Positions 8,446 to 17,445 of a DNA stretch of 64,000 bases are shown piece by piece. Made by a program: the position numbers and the translations under genes. The stretch is from Micromonospora pallida (GTDB lineage Bacteria > Actinomycetota > Actinomycetes > Mycobacteriales > Micromonosporaceae): contig NZ_FMHW01000002.1 of NCBI RefSeq assembly GCF_900090325.1, positions 1,488,001-1,552,000 of the forward strand, read 5' to 3'. How positions within the stretch are numbered: the first letter of the stretch is position 1; each line of letters opens with the position of its first letter. Under the pieces are notes generated by a model. It saw only the letters and a list, made by a program, of their open reading frames with translations. It was not told the DNA's origin and did no database searches.

Positions 8446-9526
8446 CAAGGTCGTGGTGGTCAGCGGCCCCGGCCGGGTCGAGCTGGTCGAGCAGGACGCG
8501 GGCGAACTGCGCGAGGGCACCTTTCGGGTCGAGACGCTCTATAGTGGCGTCTCCGCCGGCACCGAGCTGAGCTACGTCAAGGGCACCAACCCGTACCTGC
8601 ACGTCACCTGGAACACCGACCTCGGCCTGTTCCAACCCGGCGCGGCGAGCACCCCGTACCCGGTCCGACGGCTGGGGTACATGCAGGTCGGCCGGGTCGT
8701 GGAGAGCGCCACCCCGGCGGTGCCGGCCGGCGCCGTCGGTGCGATGACCTACGGCCACCGCACCGGCTACCTGGCCGACCCGGTCGCCGAGCGGTTCGTC
8801 CCGCTCCCGGACGACCTCGACCCGCTGCTCGGCGTCTACGTCGCGCACATGGGACCGATCTGCGCCAACGGCCTGCTGCACGCCGCCGCCGACCTGCACG
8901 GCACCGACGTGCGGTCGCTCGCCGACGGGGTGGCCGGCCGCCGGGTCGCAGTGGTCGGCAGCGGCGTGGTGGCCCTGCTCACCGCCCTGTTCGCCCAGCG
9001 GGGCGGTGCCGCCTCGGTGGTGGTGCTCGACCCGACCCCGCAGCGTCGTCGGGTCGCCGAGGCGCTCGGCCTGGAGACCCTCGACCCGGACGCCGACGAT
9101 CCGGCGGTGGTGCTGAAGACCCGCTGGGCGCACGGTCCGGGGGACCGGGGCGCGGACGTGGTGTTCCAGTGCCGGGGCCAGGCCTGGGCGCTGCACCTGG
9201 CGTTGCGGCTGCTGCGCCCGCAGGGCACCGTCGTCGACCTGGCCTTCTACCAGGCCGGCGCGGACGAGGTACGGCTCGGCGAGGAGTTCCACCACAACGG
9301 GCTCTCGGTGCGCTGCGCCCAGATCGGCCGGGTGCCACGCGGCCTCGCCCCCACCTGGGACCGGGAGCGGCTCTCCGCCGAGACGATCGAGTTGCTGCGG
9401 GCCCACGGTGACCTGATCCGCAAGCACCTGGTCTCGGCGACCGTCCCGTTCGACGAGGCCCCGACCCTGCTGACCGACCTGGCCGAGCGCCGCCGCCAGG
9501 AACTCCAGGTCGTACTGACCTGCTGA
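8438..9526 (+). CDS. MDR-family (zinc-type alcohol dehydrogenase-like) oxidoreductase
   Basis: The product is 362 aa, starting at a GTG that overlaps the previous stop. The N-terminal GroES-like part contains LYSGVSAGTELSYVKG, and the cofactor fold has VAVVGSGVVALLTALFA near residue 170. The canonical Cys/His catalytic zinc ligands and the four-Cys structural zinc loop are not seen; this resembles the BchC-like or bi-domain dehydrogenase branch rather than classical alcohol dehydrogenases. It forms a two-gene operon with the Gfo/Idh-type oxidoreductase. Substrate unknown. Confidence 0.82.
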   Translation: MRDKVVVVSGPGRVELVEQDAGELREGTFRVETLYSGVSAGTELSYVKGTNPYLHVTWNTDLGLFQPGAASTPYPVRRLGYMQVGRVVESATPAVPAGAVGAMTYGHRTGYLADPVAERFVPLPDDLDPLLGVYVAHMGPICANGLLHAAADLHGTDVRSLADGVAGRRVAVVGSGVVALLTALFAQRGGAASVVVLDPTPQRRRVAEALGLETLDPDADDPAVVLKTRWAHGPGDRGADVVFQCRGQAWALHLALRLLRPQGTVVDLAFYQAGADEVRLGEEFHHNGLSVRCAQIGRVPRGLAPTWDRERLSAETIELLRAHGDLIRKHLVSATVPFDEAPTLLTDLAERRRQELQVVLTC

Positions 9527-9546
9527 GGTGGTCGCGCGCACTGTTT

Positions 9547-9649
9547 GAGGTGGTTGCGCTCAATGCTGAGGTGGTTGCAGGGGTTGAGGTGGTTGCAGGG
9601 GACCCTTCCTACCGCTTTTTGATGAGCAGGGGACCCCTGCAACCACCGG
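9547..9649. repeat. Dispersed palindromic element A, copy 2, with tandem edge duplications
   Basis: A 14-bp perfect inverted pair (9588-9601 and 9634-9647) encloses the conserved TACCGCTTTTTG core at 9610-9621. To its left the edge sequence GAGGTGGTTGC is repeated in tandem at 9547, 9568 and 9586, so part of the element has been duplicated or left behind. It sits between the MDR dehydrogenase stop and the ABC exporter start. Confidence 0.8.
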
Positions 9650-9694
9650 GCAGGGTGGCGCGGGGTGGAGGCGGGCGGCGGCTACCGTGATCCG

Positions 9695-11605
9695 GTGACC
9701 ACCGGAGCCACCCCGCGTGTCGGACTCGCCGCCCTCCTGCCGTACCTGCGCGCCCACCGGGGCACCCTCGTCGTGGTGGCGGTGTTGTCGCTGGCCGGCG
9801 CCGGGGCGGCGCTCGCCCAGCCGCTGCTCACCCGGGCGTTGCTCGACGCGGTCTCCGCGTCCCGGCCGGTAGGTTCCCTGGTCGGTGTGCTCCTCGCCGT
9901 GCTCGTGGGTGGGGCTGTGCTCTACGGCTTCCGTGACTACCTGCTGCAACGCACCGCCGAGGGACTGGTGCTCACCACCCGCCGCCGGCTCGCCAGCCAC
10001 CTGCTGCGGCTGCCGATCGGCGAGTACGACCAGCGCCGTACCGGCGACCTGCTCTCCCGGGTCGGCGCGGACACCACCCTCCTGCGGGCGGTGGTCACCT
10101 CGGGACTGTTCGAGCTGGTGACCGGGGTGGTCACCGTGGTCGGCGCGGCCATCGCGATGATCCTGCTCGACCCGTTCCTGTTCGGCGTCACCCTCGCCGG
10201 GGTGGCGGTCGGGCTAGGCTTCGCCCTCACCGTGGCCCGACGGGTGCGTGACCTGTCCCGCGCCGCCCAGGAACGCATCGGGGAGATGACCTCCGCCGTC
10301 GAGCGGGCCATCTCGGCGGCCCGGACCATCCGGGCCAGCCGGGCCGAGCAGCGGGAGACCGGCACCGTCGTGACCAGCGCCGAGCAGGCGTACGCGGCGG
10401 GGCTGCGAGTCGCCCGGGTACAGGCGGTGGTCGGCCCGATCGGCTCGATCACCATCCAGGGGGCGTTCCTGCTGGTGCTCGGGGTGGGCGGGGCCCGGGT
10501 GGCCGCCGGGGCGCTCAGCGTCGGGGACCTGGTCGCGTTCATCATGTTCCTCTTCTTCCTGGTCCTGCCGCTGGGACAGGCGCTCAGCGCGTTCACCCAG
10601 CTCCAGACCGGCCTCGGCGCGCTCCAACGGATCGAGGAGATCCTCACCGTGCCGGTCGAGGGGGCGGCCGACGCACCCCGCCGGGCGGAGCCGGTCGGCG
10701 CGCACCCGGCCACCGTCGGGCAACCTGCCCCGATCGCCGTCGCGGAGGACCCGGCCCCCGCCAGCGTCGCGGAGCGCCCGACGCCCGCCAGCGTCGCGGA
10801 GGGCCCGGCTGCCGTCGGGGAGCGGCTCCCGGTGGCCGTCGCACCGCGCCCGCCGGTCGCCGGCGGCGGCCACCCGGCGACGATCGAGTTCGACCGGGTC
10901 GGCTTCGGCTACCCGGGCGGACCGCCGGTGCTGCACGAGGTCAGCTTCACCGTCCCCGCCGGGACCCGCACCGCTCTGGTCGGCCCCTCCGGTGCCGGCA
11001 AGTCCACCCTGCTGGCGCTGGTCGAGCGCTTCTACGAGGTCAGTGCCGGCAGCCTGCGGTTGGACGGCGTCGACGTCCGCGACCTGCCCCGCGACGCGCT
11101 GCGGGCCCGGCTCGGCTACGTCGAGCAGGAGGCTCCGGTGCTCGCCGGCACGCTGCGGCAGAATCTCCTGCTCACCGCCGCCGACGCCACCGAGGAGCGG
11201 CTGCTCGCCGTGCTGGACGAGGTCAACCTGCGTCACCTGGTGACCCGGACGGCGGAGGGCCTGGACGTGCAGGTAGGTGAGGGCGGGGTGCTGCTCAGCG
11301 GCGGGGAGCGGCAACGGCTGGCCATCGCCCGGGCGTTGCTGGCCGGGCCGCCGGTGCTGCTGCTCGACGAGCCGACCAGCAACCTCGACGCCCGCAGCGA
11401 GGCGGCACTGCGCCGGGCCATCGACGCGGTCGCTGTCCGGCGGACCCTGCTGATCGTCGCGCACCGGCTCTCGACGGTGGTCGACGCCGACCAGATCGTG
11501 GTGCTCGAGGGCGGTCGGGTGGTCGCCGTCGGCCCCCACGACGAACTGACCGACACCAGCCCGCTCTACCGCGAACTCGCCACCCACCAGCTTCTGGTGA
11601 ACTGA
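9695..11605 (+). CDS. ABC exporter, fused transmembrane and ATPase domains
   Basis: The product is about 636 aa (GTG 9695; GTG 9665 is an alternative 10 codons earlier). Six membrane segments span residues about 15-310. The ATPase follows: Walker A GPSGAGKST near 430, signature LSGGERQR near 533, Walker B LLLDEPTSNLD and a switch His in VAHRLS. Between them is an unusual linker of about 75 residues, rich in Pro, Ala and Val, with loose repeats of the type ASVAERPTP / ASVAEGPAA. Half-transporters of this class act as dimers and export drugs, lipids or peptides. No substrate clue is nearby. Confidence 0.92.
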   Translation: MTTGATPRVGLAALLPYLRAHRGTLVVVAVLSLAGAGAALAQPLLTRALLDAVSASRPVGSLVGVLLAVLVGGAVLYGFRDYLLQRTAEGLVLTTRRRLASHLLRLPIGEYDQRRTGDLLSRVGADTTLLRAVVTSGLFELVTGVVTVVGAAIAMILLDPFLFGVTLAGVAVGLGFALTVARRVRDLSRAAQERIGEMTSAVERAISAARTIRASRAEQRETGTVVTSAEQAYAAGLRVARVQAVVGPIGSITIQGAFLLVLGVGGARVAAGALSVGDLVAFIMFLFFLVLPLGQALSAFTQLQTGLGALQRIEEILTVPVEGAADAPRRAEPVGAHPATVGQPAPIAVAEDPAPASVAERPTPASVAEGPAAVGERLPVAVAPRPPVAGGGHPATIEFDRVGFGYPGGPPVLHEVSFTVPAGTRTALVGPSGAGKSTLLALVERFYEVSAGSLRLDGVDVRDLPRDALRARLGYVEQEAPVLAGTLRQNLLLTAADATEERLLAVLDEVNLRHLVTRTAEGLDVQVGEGGVLLSGGERQRLAIARALLAGPPVLLLDEPTSNLDARSEAALRRAIDAVAVRRTLLIVAHRLSTVVDADQIVVLEGGRVVAVGPHDELTDTSPLYRELATHQLLVN

Positions 11606-11724
11606 GCGCCGCCGGTCCGGCCAGCGTCGATCTCCGGTGCCGGCGGCCGGTGCGGCGACACGTCGGGCCCGGTCGCGGTGACCGGGCCGCACGAGCCGGC
11701 CCGGGTCGCGTACCGTTGCCGCTC

Positions 11725-14022
11725 ATGGGTGTGTCGCAACGGTTGAAGAGCAGGTTCCGGCGCTTCCTTCAGCGGCCGGGCAGCACGGTTGACCTGGCCC
11801 CGCTGGAGAAGCTGCTGCCGCAGATCGAGGCGCGGGAGGAGGACCTCGCCGCGCTCGACGACGGCGAGCTGACCGAGGCCGCCGGGGCCGCCTCCGGGTA
11901 CGTCGAGATCTGCGCGATCGGCCGCGAGGCGGCCCGCCGAGGGCTCGACCAGCGCCCGTACGATGTGCAGTTGCTCGGCGCGATGGCGCTGCTGTCCGGC
12001 AAGGTCGCCGAGATGGCCACCGGTGAGGGCAAGACGCTCACCGCGGCCGTCGCCGCGTACGGCCACGTCCGGTTGGGCAACGGCCCGGTGCACGTGCTCA
12101 CCGTCAACGACTACCTGGCCCGCCGGGACGCGCAGTGGATGGAGCCGGTCTACACCCTGCTCGGGCTCACCGTCGGCTGGGTCAACGAGTCCTCCACCCG
12201 CGAGGAGCGGCAGGAGGCGTACGGCCGGGACGTCACCTACGTATCGGTCAGCGAGGCCGGCTTCGACTACCTGCGCGACCAGTTGGTCACCGACGTCGAC
12301 GACCGGGTGCAGCCGGAGCTGCGCACCGCGATCGTGGACGAGGCCGACTCGATCCTGATCGACGAGGCCCGGGTGCCGATGGTGCTGGCCGGCGCGGTGC
12401 CCGGCGAGCAGGACCCGGTGCACGCCGCCGCCGCGATCGTGCGCGGCCTGCGCAAGGGCAAGCACTACACGGTCGCCGAGGACGGCCGCAGCGCCGCCTT
12501 CACCACCGCCGGCCTGGCCGCCGTCGAGGCCAAGCTCGGCGACGAGGTCGACCTGTACGCCGAGGAGAACGTGGAGCAGCTTTCGGCGGTGAACGTGGCG
12601 CTGCACGCGCACGCGCTGCTGCACCGGGACGTCGACTACATCGTCCGCGACGGCACGGTGGAGCTGATCGACGAGATGCGCGGCCGGGTCGCCCAGCGCC
12701 GCCGCTGGCCCGACGGGCTCCAGGCGGCGGTGGAGGCCAAGGAGGGCCTCGACGCCACCGCCGAGGGCGAGGTGCTCGGCACCATCACCGTCCAGGCGTT
12801 CATCGGCCTCTACCCGAAGCTCTGCGGGATGACCGCCACCGCGGTGCTCGTCGGCGACCAGCTCCGCGAGTTCTTCTCCCTCGAGGTCGCGGTGATCCCA
12901 CCGAACACCCCGTGTGTACGGGAGGACGACCCGGACCGGATCTACGCGACCCGGGCGGAGAAGGAGGAGGCGCTGATCGACGAGATCAAGCGCTGCCACG
13001 AGGTCGGCCGGCCGGTACTGGTCGGCACCCTCGACGTCAAGGAGTCCGAGCAGCTCGCCGCCGGGCTCAACGCGGCCGGCGTGCCGTGCGTGGTGCTCAA
13101 CGCCAAGAACGACGACGAGGAGGCGACGATCATCGCCGAGGCCGGCGCGTACGGCGCGGTGACCGTCTCCACCCAGATGGCCGGTCGGGGTGTCGACATC
13201 CGCCTCGGCGGCAGCGACCAGTCCGACCGGGAGCGGGTCGCCGAGCTGGGCGGCCTGTACGTGATGGGCAGCGGCCGGCACGACAGCCGCCGGGTCGACG
13301 ACCAGCTCCGGGGTCGCGCCGGTCGGCAGGGTGACCCGGGCGGGTCGGTCTTCCTCGTCAGCCTGGAGGACGACCTGGTCACCCGGCACGCCGGCGACAC
13401 CGTCCCGGCGTCGCCTCGGATGAACGCCGACGGTCTGGTCACCGACACCCAGGTCGACTACGCGGTGGAACACGCCCAGCGGGTCGCCGAGGGCGTCAAC
13501 CACGAGATCCACCGCAACACCTGGCGGTACAGCGTGGTCATCGAGCAGCAGCGCAAGGCGCTCGCCGAGCGGCGCGAGCGGCTGCTGACCAGTGAGGTCG
13601 CCGCGCTGATGCTGCTGGACCGGGTGCCGGAGAAGGCCGGCGAGATGGACGAGGACCTGCTCACCCGGGCCGCCAGGTGGATCGCCCTCTACCACACCGA
13701 CCGACTCTGGGCAGAGCACCTCGCCGAGCTCTCCGAGGTTCGCGAGGGTGTGCACCTGCGGGCGCTGGGGCGGCTGGACCCGCTCGACGAGTTCCACCGG
13801 GCCGCCGTACCGGCCTTCAACGCGTTGATCCCCGAGATCGAGACGCGGACCATCGCGACCTTCACCGAGACCGAGTTCGACGAGGACTGGGAGCCGGACG
13901 CCGGAGAGCTCGTCCGGCCCAGCGCCACCTGGACGTACCTCGTGCACGACAACCCGTTCGGTTCCGAGCTGGACCGGTTGATCGCCTCGGTGGGACGGCG
14001 ACTGAGCAGCGGTTCCCGCTGA
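11725..14022 (+). CDS. secA2: Accessory preprotein translocase ATPase SecA2
   Basis: The product is 765 aa. ATG 11725 is chosen because the family N-terminus fits; open frame upstream is shadow. It has all SecA helicase motifs: Walker A MATGEGKT near residue 98, motif II VDEADSILIDEARVP near 205, and motif VI QLRGRAGRQGDPG near 525. It is shorter than housekeeping SecA (usually above 900 aa in this group) and has no C-terminal Cys/His zinc-binding tail, both SecA2 traits. SecA2 powers export of a small set of proteins through SecYEG. No dedicated SecY2 or substrate gene is adjacent. A strong terminator follows the stop. Confidence 0.92.
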   Translation: MGVSQRLKSRFRRFLQRPGSTVDLAPLEKLLPQIEAREEDLAALDDGELTEAAGAASGYVEICAIGREAARRGLDQRPYDVQLLGAMALLSGKVAEMATGEGKTLTAAVAAYGHVRLGNGPVHVLTVNDYLARRDAQWMEPVYTLLGLTVGWVNESSTREERQEAYGRDVTYVSVSEAGFDYLRDQLVTDVDDRVQPELRTAIVDEADSILIDEARVPMVLAGAVPGEQDPVHAAAAIVRGLRKGKHYTVAEDGRSAAFTTAGLAAVEAKLGDEVDLYAEENVEQLSAVNVALHAHALLHRDVDYIVRDGTVELIDEMRGRVAQRRRWPDGLQAAVEAKEGLDATAEGEVLGTITVQAFIGLYPKLCGMTATAVLVGDQLREFFSLEVAVIPPNTPCVREDDPDRIYATRAEKEEALIDEIKRCHEVGRPVLVGTLDVKESEQLAAGLNAAGVPCVVLNAKNDDEEATIIAEAGAYGAVTVSTQMAGRGVDIRLGGSDQSDRERVAELGGLYVMGSGRHDSRRVDDQLRGRAGRQGDPGGSVFLVSLEDDLVTRHAGDTVPASPRMNADGLVTDTQVDYAVEHAQRVAEGVNHEIHRNTWRYSVVIEQQRKALAERRERLLTSEVAALMLLDRVPEKAGEMDEDLLTRAARWIALYHTDRLWAEHLAELSEVREGVHLRALGRLDPLDEFHRAAVPAFNALIPEIETRTIATFTETEFDEDWEPDAGELVRPSATWTYLVHDNPFGSELDRLIASVGRRLSSGSR

Positions 14023-14027
14023 TTGAC

Positions 14028-14058
14028 GGGCTCCTCCCGCGGTTGCCGGGAGGAGCCC
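14028..14058 (+). terminator. Intrinsic-type terminator after secA2
   Basis: A perfect 12-bp stem (GGGCTCCTCCCG, 14028-14039, with 14047-14058) and a 7-nt loop begin 6 bp past the secA2 stop. Confidence 0.8.
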
Positions 14059-14068
14059 GCTCTACCTC

Positions 14069-14094
14069 GTTTCGGGCCAGGTTCCCTGGGGTAG
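14069..14094 (+). promoter_or_regulatory. SigB/SigF-type promoter upstream of the GAF-ANTAR gene
   Basis: GTTT at 14069-14072, 16-nt spacer, GGGTAG at 14089-14094, directly after the secA2 terminator and about 100 nt before the next start codon. Confidence 0.65.
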
Positions 14095-14193
14095 AAGCGC
14101 GGGTCCGTCGAGTCGGGAGACAAGGAAACTGATGACGATGCTGGCGGTGCGGAAAGCCGCGTCCGGCGCGGGGGCCACGGAGGCCGTGCCCCG

Positions 14194-14934
14194 GTGAACC
14201 TGGAAACACACGAACCGGTCACGGAGCACCTGGGCGTCCTGGAGACCGCGGCACTGCTGCGCGAACTGACCGCCGCCCTGCTCGACACCACCGACTTCGA
14301 CGAGGCGCTGACCCGGCTGGTCACCGTCGCCCGGGACGCGGTACCCGGGGTGACCTGGTGCGGGTTCACCGTACTGCGGGCCGGCGAACCGGCCGGCGTG
14401 GCCGCCTCGGACCCGCGCCTGGCCGAGTTGGACGACTTCGGGCACGGCCCGGAGTCCCCGGCGATGAGCGCTATCCACCGCCGGGAGATGCTCCTCTCCG
14501 CCGACCTGGCGACCGAGGAACGCTGGCCGGCCTGGACGGCGCGGGCCCGGGCGCTCGGCGTCCGGGGGGTGCTCGCTGCCCCGGTGGACGTCGACGACCA
14601 GGTCATCGGCGCGATCAACCTGTACGCCGACGCGCCGGACGCGCTGACTGCCCGGCGCCAGCTCACCGCCATGCTCCTCGCCGAGCACGCCGGTCTGCTG
14701 CTGGCCGGGGTACGTGGCCGGGCGCGGCAGGCGGCGCTGGCCGATGAGATCGACGAAACTCTACTTCAGGAGGGTGTGGTGGGGCAGGCCATCGGTGTCA
14801 TCATGACCCAGCGGGGTTGTCCGGCACCGGAGGCGCTCCAGGTGTTGCGCAGCGCCGCCTCGGCGCTCTCCATCCCGTTGCGGGAGGTCGCCGAGCGGCT
14901 GGTGGTCACCGTCTCCCGGCCTCGGGAGGGATGA
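14194..14934 (+). CDS. GAF and ANTAR domain transcription antiterminator-type regulator
   Basis: The product is 246 aa from GTG 14194, with GGAGG about 10 nt upstream. Residues about 20-165 are a GAF sensor domain (AVPGVTWCGFTVLRAGEP, then VLAAPVDVDDQVIGAINLY). Residues about 180-240 are an ANTAR RNA-binding three-helix domain, with conserved VGQAIGVIMTQRGC and AEALQVLRSAA-like spacing. ANTAR proteins bind tandem RNA hairpins and prevent termination; GAF-ANTAR forms are frequent in actinomycetes and often stress-related. It has a SigB-type promoter of its own. Its stop is only 3 bp before the promoter of the next gene. Confidence 0.92.
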   Translation: MNLETHEPVTEHLGVLETAALLRELTAALLDTTDFDEALTRLVTVARDAVPGVTWCGFTVLRAGEPAGVAASDPRLAELDDFGHGPESPAMSAIHRREMLLSADLATEERWPAWTARARALGVRGVLAAPVDVDDQVIGAINLYADAPDALTARRQLTAMLLAEHAGLLLAGVRGRARQAALADEIDETLLQEGVVGQAIGVIMTQRGCPAPEALQVLRSAASALSIPLREVAERLVVTVSRPREG

Positions 14935-14936
14935 CC

Positions 14937-14961
14937 GTTTCGTCGCGCCGGGTCCGGGTAG
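14937..14961 (+). promoter_or_regulatory. SigB/SigF-type promoter upstream of the DUF2231 gene
   Basis: GTTT at 14937-14940, 15-nt spacer, GGGTAG at 14956-14961; the start codon of the downstream gene is 37 nt away. A second such promoter within 900 bp. Confidence 0.65.
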
Positions 14962-14997
14962 CAACTCCGGGGCCGCAGCCGAACCGGGGGAGGGCAC

Positions 14998-15510
14998 ATG
15001 CAGAGCCGACTGCGGGTGCAGGGGCACCCGATCCAACCCATGCTGGTGACCTTTCCGTTCGGACTCTTCGTCTGCGCGACCCTGTTCGACCTGTTCCACC
15101 TCGTCGGTGGTCCGGCCTTCCTCGGTGAGGTGGGCTACTGGACGGCGGTGGCGGCGCTGGTCGCCGCCGGGATGGCCGGGGTGGCCGGGATGGTCGACCT
15201 CTGGGACGTGCCGGCCGGTCGCACCCGCCGCACCGCGATCAGCTTCAATCTGGTCAACGTCGCGATGGCGGCGATCTTCGTGGTGAGCTGCCTGGTCCGG
15301 GCCGACACGCCCGGCCGGGGCGCCTCCGCCGCGCTGCTGGTCACCGAGCTGGTCGCGCTCGGGGTGGGCGCGGTCGGGGTCCGGCTCGGCACCCGCCTGG
15401 TCCGGGTCTTCGACCGTGGTCGTGTTGAGGCGGGCGGGCTGGAGTCGCTCGGCGCGGTGAGCGGGTCCACCGTCGACCTGACCCGCCCCGCCACCCGTCC
15501 GGTCAACTGA
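14998..15510 (+). CDS. DUF2231 family membrane protein
   Basis: The product is 170 aa from ATG 14998 with GGGGGAGGG upstream. It opens with the family block GHPIQPMLVTFPFGLFVCATLFD and has four hydrophobic segments; a conserved DLWDVPAGRTRRTA loop lies between segments two and three. DUF2231 proteins are small inner-membrane proteins of unknown function, sometimes linked to stress or metal genes. The own SigB-type promoter suggests a general-stress role here. The last 40 residues are hydrophilic and variable. Confidence 0.9.
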   Translation: MQSRLRVQGHPIQPMLVTFPFGLFVCATLFDLFHLVGGPAFLGEVGYWTAVAALVAAGMAGVAGMVDLWDVPAGRTRRTAISFNLVNVAMAAIFVVSCLVRADTPGRGASAALLVTELVALGVGAVGVRLGTRLVRVFDRGRVEAGGLESLGAVSGSTVDLTRPATRPVN

Positions 15511-15600
15511 CCCAACCGCCGGCCGGACCAGCCGGGTGCCGGCCAGCCTCGGGCCGGAAACGCGTTGCCGGGGCAGGTCCGTCCGGCCGAGACTGCTGCG

Positions 15601-16359
15601 ATGGCCGACACCGACTTCGACGACCTGGTGGCCGAGGGCGCTGCCGTGCCCGTCCAGGGCTGGGACTTTTCCTGGCTGCGCGGGCGGGCCAGCGAGGAGC
15701 GTTCCCCCTGGGGCTACGCCGGGCTGCTGGCCGACCGGATGACGCGAGCCGACGCCGCTCTCGACATCGACACCGGCGGTGGCGAGGTGCTCGCCGGCAT
15801 ACCCCGGCCGCCCCGCCTGCTGGTCGCCACCGAGGCGTGGCCGCCGAACGTCGAGGTCGCCCGCCGTACCCTCGAGGGTCTGGGCGCGACCGTGGTGGCC
15901 GTCGCGGACCGGCCGGCGCTGCCCTTCCGGGACGCCGCGTTCGACCTGGTGGTGAGCCGGCACCCGGTGCGCCCCCGGTGGCCGGAGGTGGCCCGGGTAC
16001 TGCGCCCCGGCGGTCGTTTCCTGTCCCAGCAGATCGGCGCCGGCACGGTCCGGGAACTCGCCGAGGCGCTGGTGGGCCCCCGGCCGCTCCGCGACGACCA
16101 GCGGCCGGAGTGGGCGGCGGCCACCGCCGAGGCCGCCGGGCTGCGCGTGGTCGACCTGCGTACGGCCACCCTGCGGACGGTCTTCCACGATGTCGCGGCG
16201 GTGGTCTACTTCCTGCGCAAGGTGATCTGGACGGTCCCGGACTTCACCGTGGACCGGTACCGGCCGCAACTGCGCCGCCTGCACGACCGGATCGTGGCCG
16301 AGGGGCCGTTCGTCGCGTACGCCCGACGCTTCCTGATCGAGGCGGTCAAGCCCGGCTGA
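15601..16359 (+). CDS. Class I SAM-dependent methyltransferase
   Basis: The product is 252 aa from ATG 15601; there is no strong ribosome binding site, and an upstream GTG in frame (15565) is possible. The Rossmann-like core has DIDTGGGEVL (motif I, slightly divergent), FRDAAFDLVVSRHPV (motif II) and VARVLRPGGRFL, the post-II signature of small-molecule methyltransferases. Substrate unknown; the nearest relatives by pattern are the 11-/13-type methyltransferases annotated only as class I. It sits between DUF2231 and the convergent DUF3500 gene. Confidence 0.88.
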   Translation: MADTDFDDLVAEGAAVPVQGWDFSWLRGRASEERSPWGYAGLLADRMTRADAALDIDTGGGEVLAGIPRPPRLLVATEAWPPNVEVARRTLEGLGATVVAVADRPALPFRDAAFDLVVSRHPVRPRWPEVARVLRPGGRFLSQQIGAGTVRELAEALVGPRPLRDDQRPEWAAATAEAAGLRVVDLRTATLRTVFHDVAAVVYFLRKVIWTVPDFTVDRYRPQLRRLHDRIVAEGPFVAYARRFLIEAVKPG

Positions 16360-16399
16360 CCACCCCGCGCGGCGTTGCCCACCGGCGGCCCGGCCGGCT

Positions 16400-17398
16400 T
16401 CACCCGGTACGGGGATGGGCCTCGGCGTGGTGGGCGGCGAGCAGGTCCGCGCCGAAGTCGGCCGACGGGCGGCGTAGCACGGTGTGCGCGTGGTTGCCGT
16501 CGGCGGCGGTGTTGTCGTACTCGATCAGCAGGTCCTCGCCCTGGACCCGGTAGTAGTGGCGCTGTCCGGGTCCGGTCGGTCCGGCCCAGGCGAAGTGCAG
16601 CTCCCCGCCGTCGATCCGGCGGGCCTCCCGGGCGGCCAGTTCGGGCGGGAGCCGGTCCAGGTAGAGGGCGACCAACTGGTCGAGCAGCGCCCGGCCGGTC
16701 GGCCCGAGACGGCTGGCGGACACCCCGAGCGGGTCGATCCGGTCGGGCGCGGTGGGGCGGGTCGCGCTGATGATGTCGTCGGGAGCCTGGTCGGTGACGA
16801 TGGCGGCGGCCCGGGCGGGCGCGCCCATCGTCTCCAGCAGCGCCCGTGCGAGATCCTCCTCGGCGGCCAGGGGCCGGGAGACGGTACGGCCGGCGTACCG
16901 GACCGTGGCCGGGTTCGCGCCGAGGAAGACCGGGGCGGCGGCGACCTGGTCGTCCACCACGGTCATGCTGACCGACATGTGGTGCCCCTCCACCCGCCAC
17001 GCCCACCGGTCGTCGCGCGCCGGATCGCCGAAGACGGCCACCCAGTAGTCGTCGCTGTGCCGGCCCCGGCGCCAGCCCTCCGCCCGGTCGAGCACCTCCT
17101 CGAGGGCCATGATCGCCATAGCCTGGGCGTACGCGTGCGGGCTCAGCGCCGTGGCGAGCAGCCGGTGGGTGGCCTTGCGGCCGGCCCGGTCGAGGTCCGC
17201 CAGGCAGGCCCCGGGCCGGGGACGCGGGCGGTACTCCAGGTGGCGGCGGGCGTCGTCGTCGAAGGCGTGCACGGCCCGGGTCCGGGCCGGGTCGTCCAGG
17301 GCGGCCAGCAGCGTCCCGGCGGCGACCCGCATCTGTTCGGGTAGGGGATCCTCCACGGTCTCCTGTATACCGGTCGCGCGGGTATCGCGGCGGGCCAC
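16400..17398 (-). CDS. DUF3500 family protein
   Basis: About 332 aa from GTG 17398; ATG 17335 is an in-frame alternative. Recognisable family blocks are WAWRVEGHHMSVSMTVV, VFLGANPATVRYAG, ELHFAWAGPTGPGQRHYYRV and IEYDNTAADGNHAHTV, the last two rich in conserved His, Asn and Asp. No signal peptide is seen. DUF3500 has no established function; the conserved polar residues hint at an enzyme. It converges with the methyltransferase gene and diverges from the cupin gene. Confidence 0.85.
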   Translation of the reverse strand: MARRDTRATGIQETVEDPLPEQMRVAAGTLLAALDDPARTRAVHAFDDDARRHLEYRPRPRPGACLADLDRAGRKATHRLLATALSPHAYAQAMAIMALEEVLDRAEGWRRGRHSDDYWVAVFGDPARDDRWAWRVEGHHMSVSMTVVDDQVAAAPVFLGANPATVRYAGRTVSRPLAAEEDLARALLETMGAPARAAAIVTDQAPDDIISATRPTAPDRIDPLGVSASRLGPTGRALLDQLVALYLDRLPPELAAREARRIDGGELHFAWAGPTGPGQRHYYRVQGEDLLIEYDNTAADGNHAHTVLRRPSADFGADLLAAHHAEAHPRTG

Positions 17399-17445
17399 TT
17401 TCCGTGCTGTTAACCTGCTGCGCCTCGCGACGGATGGGGAGAAGC

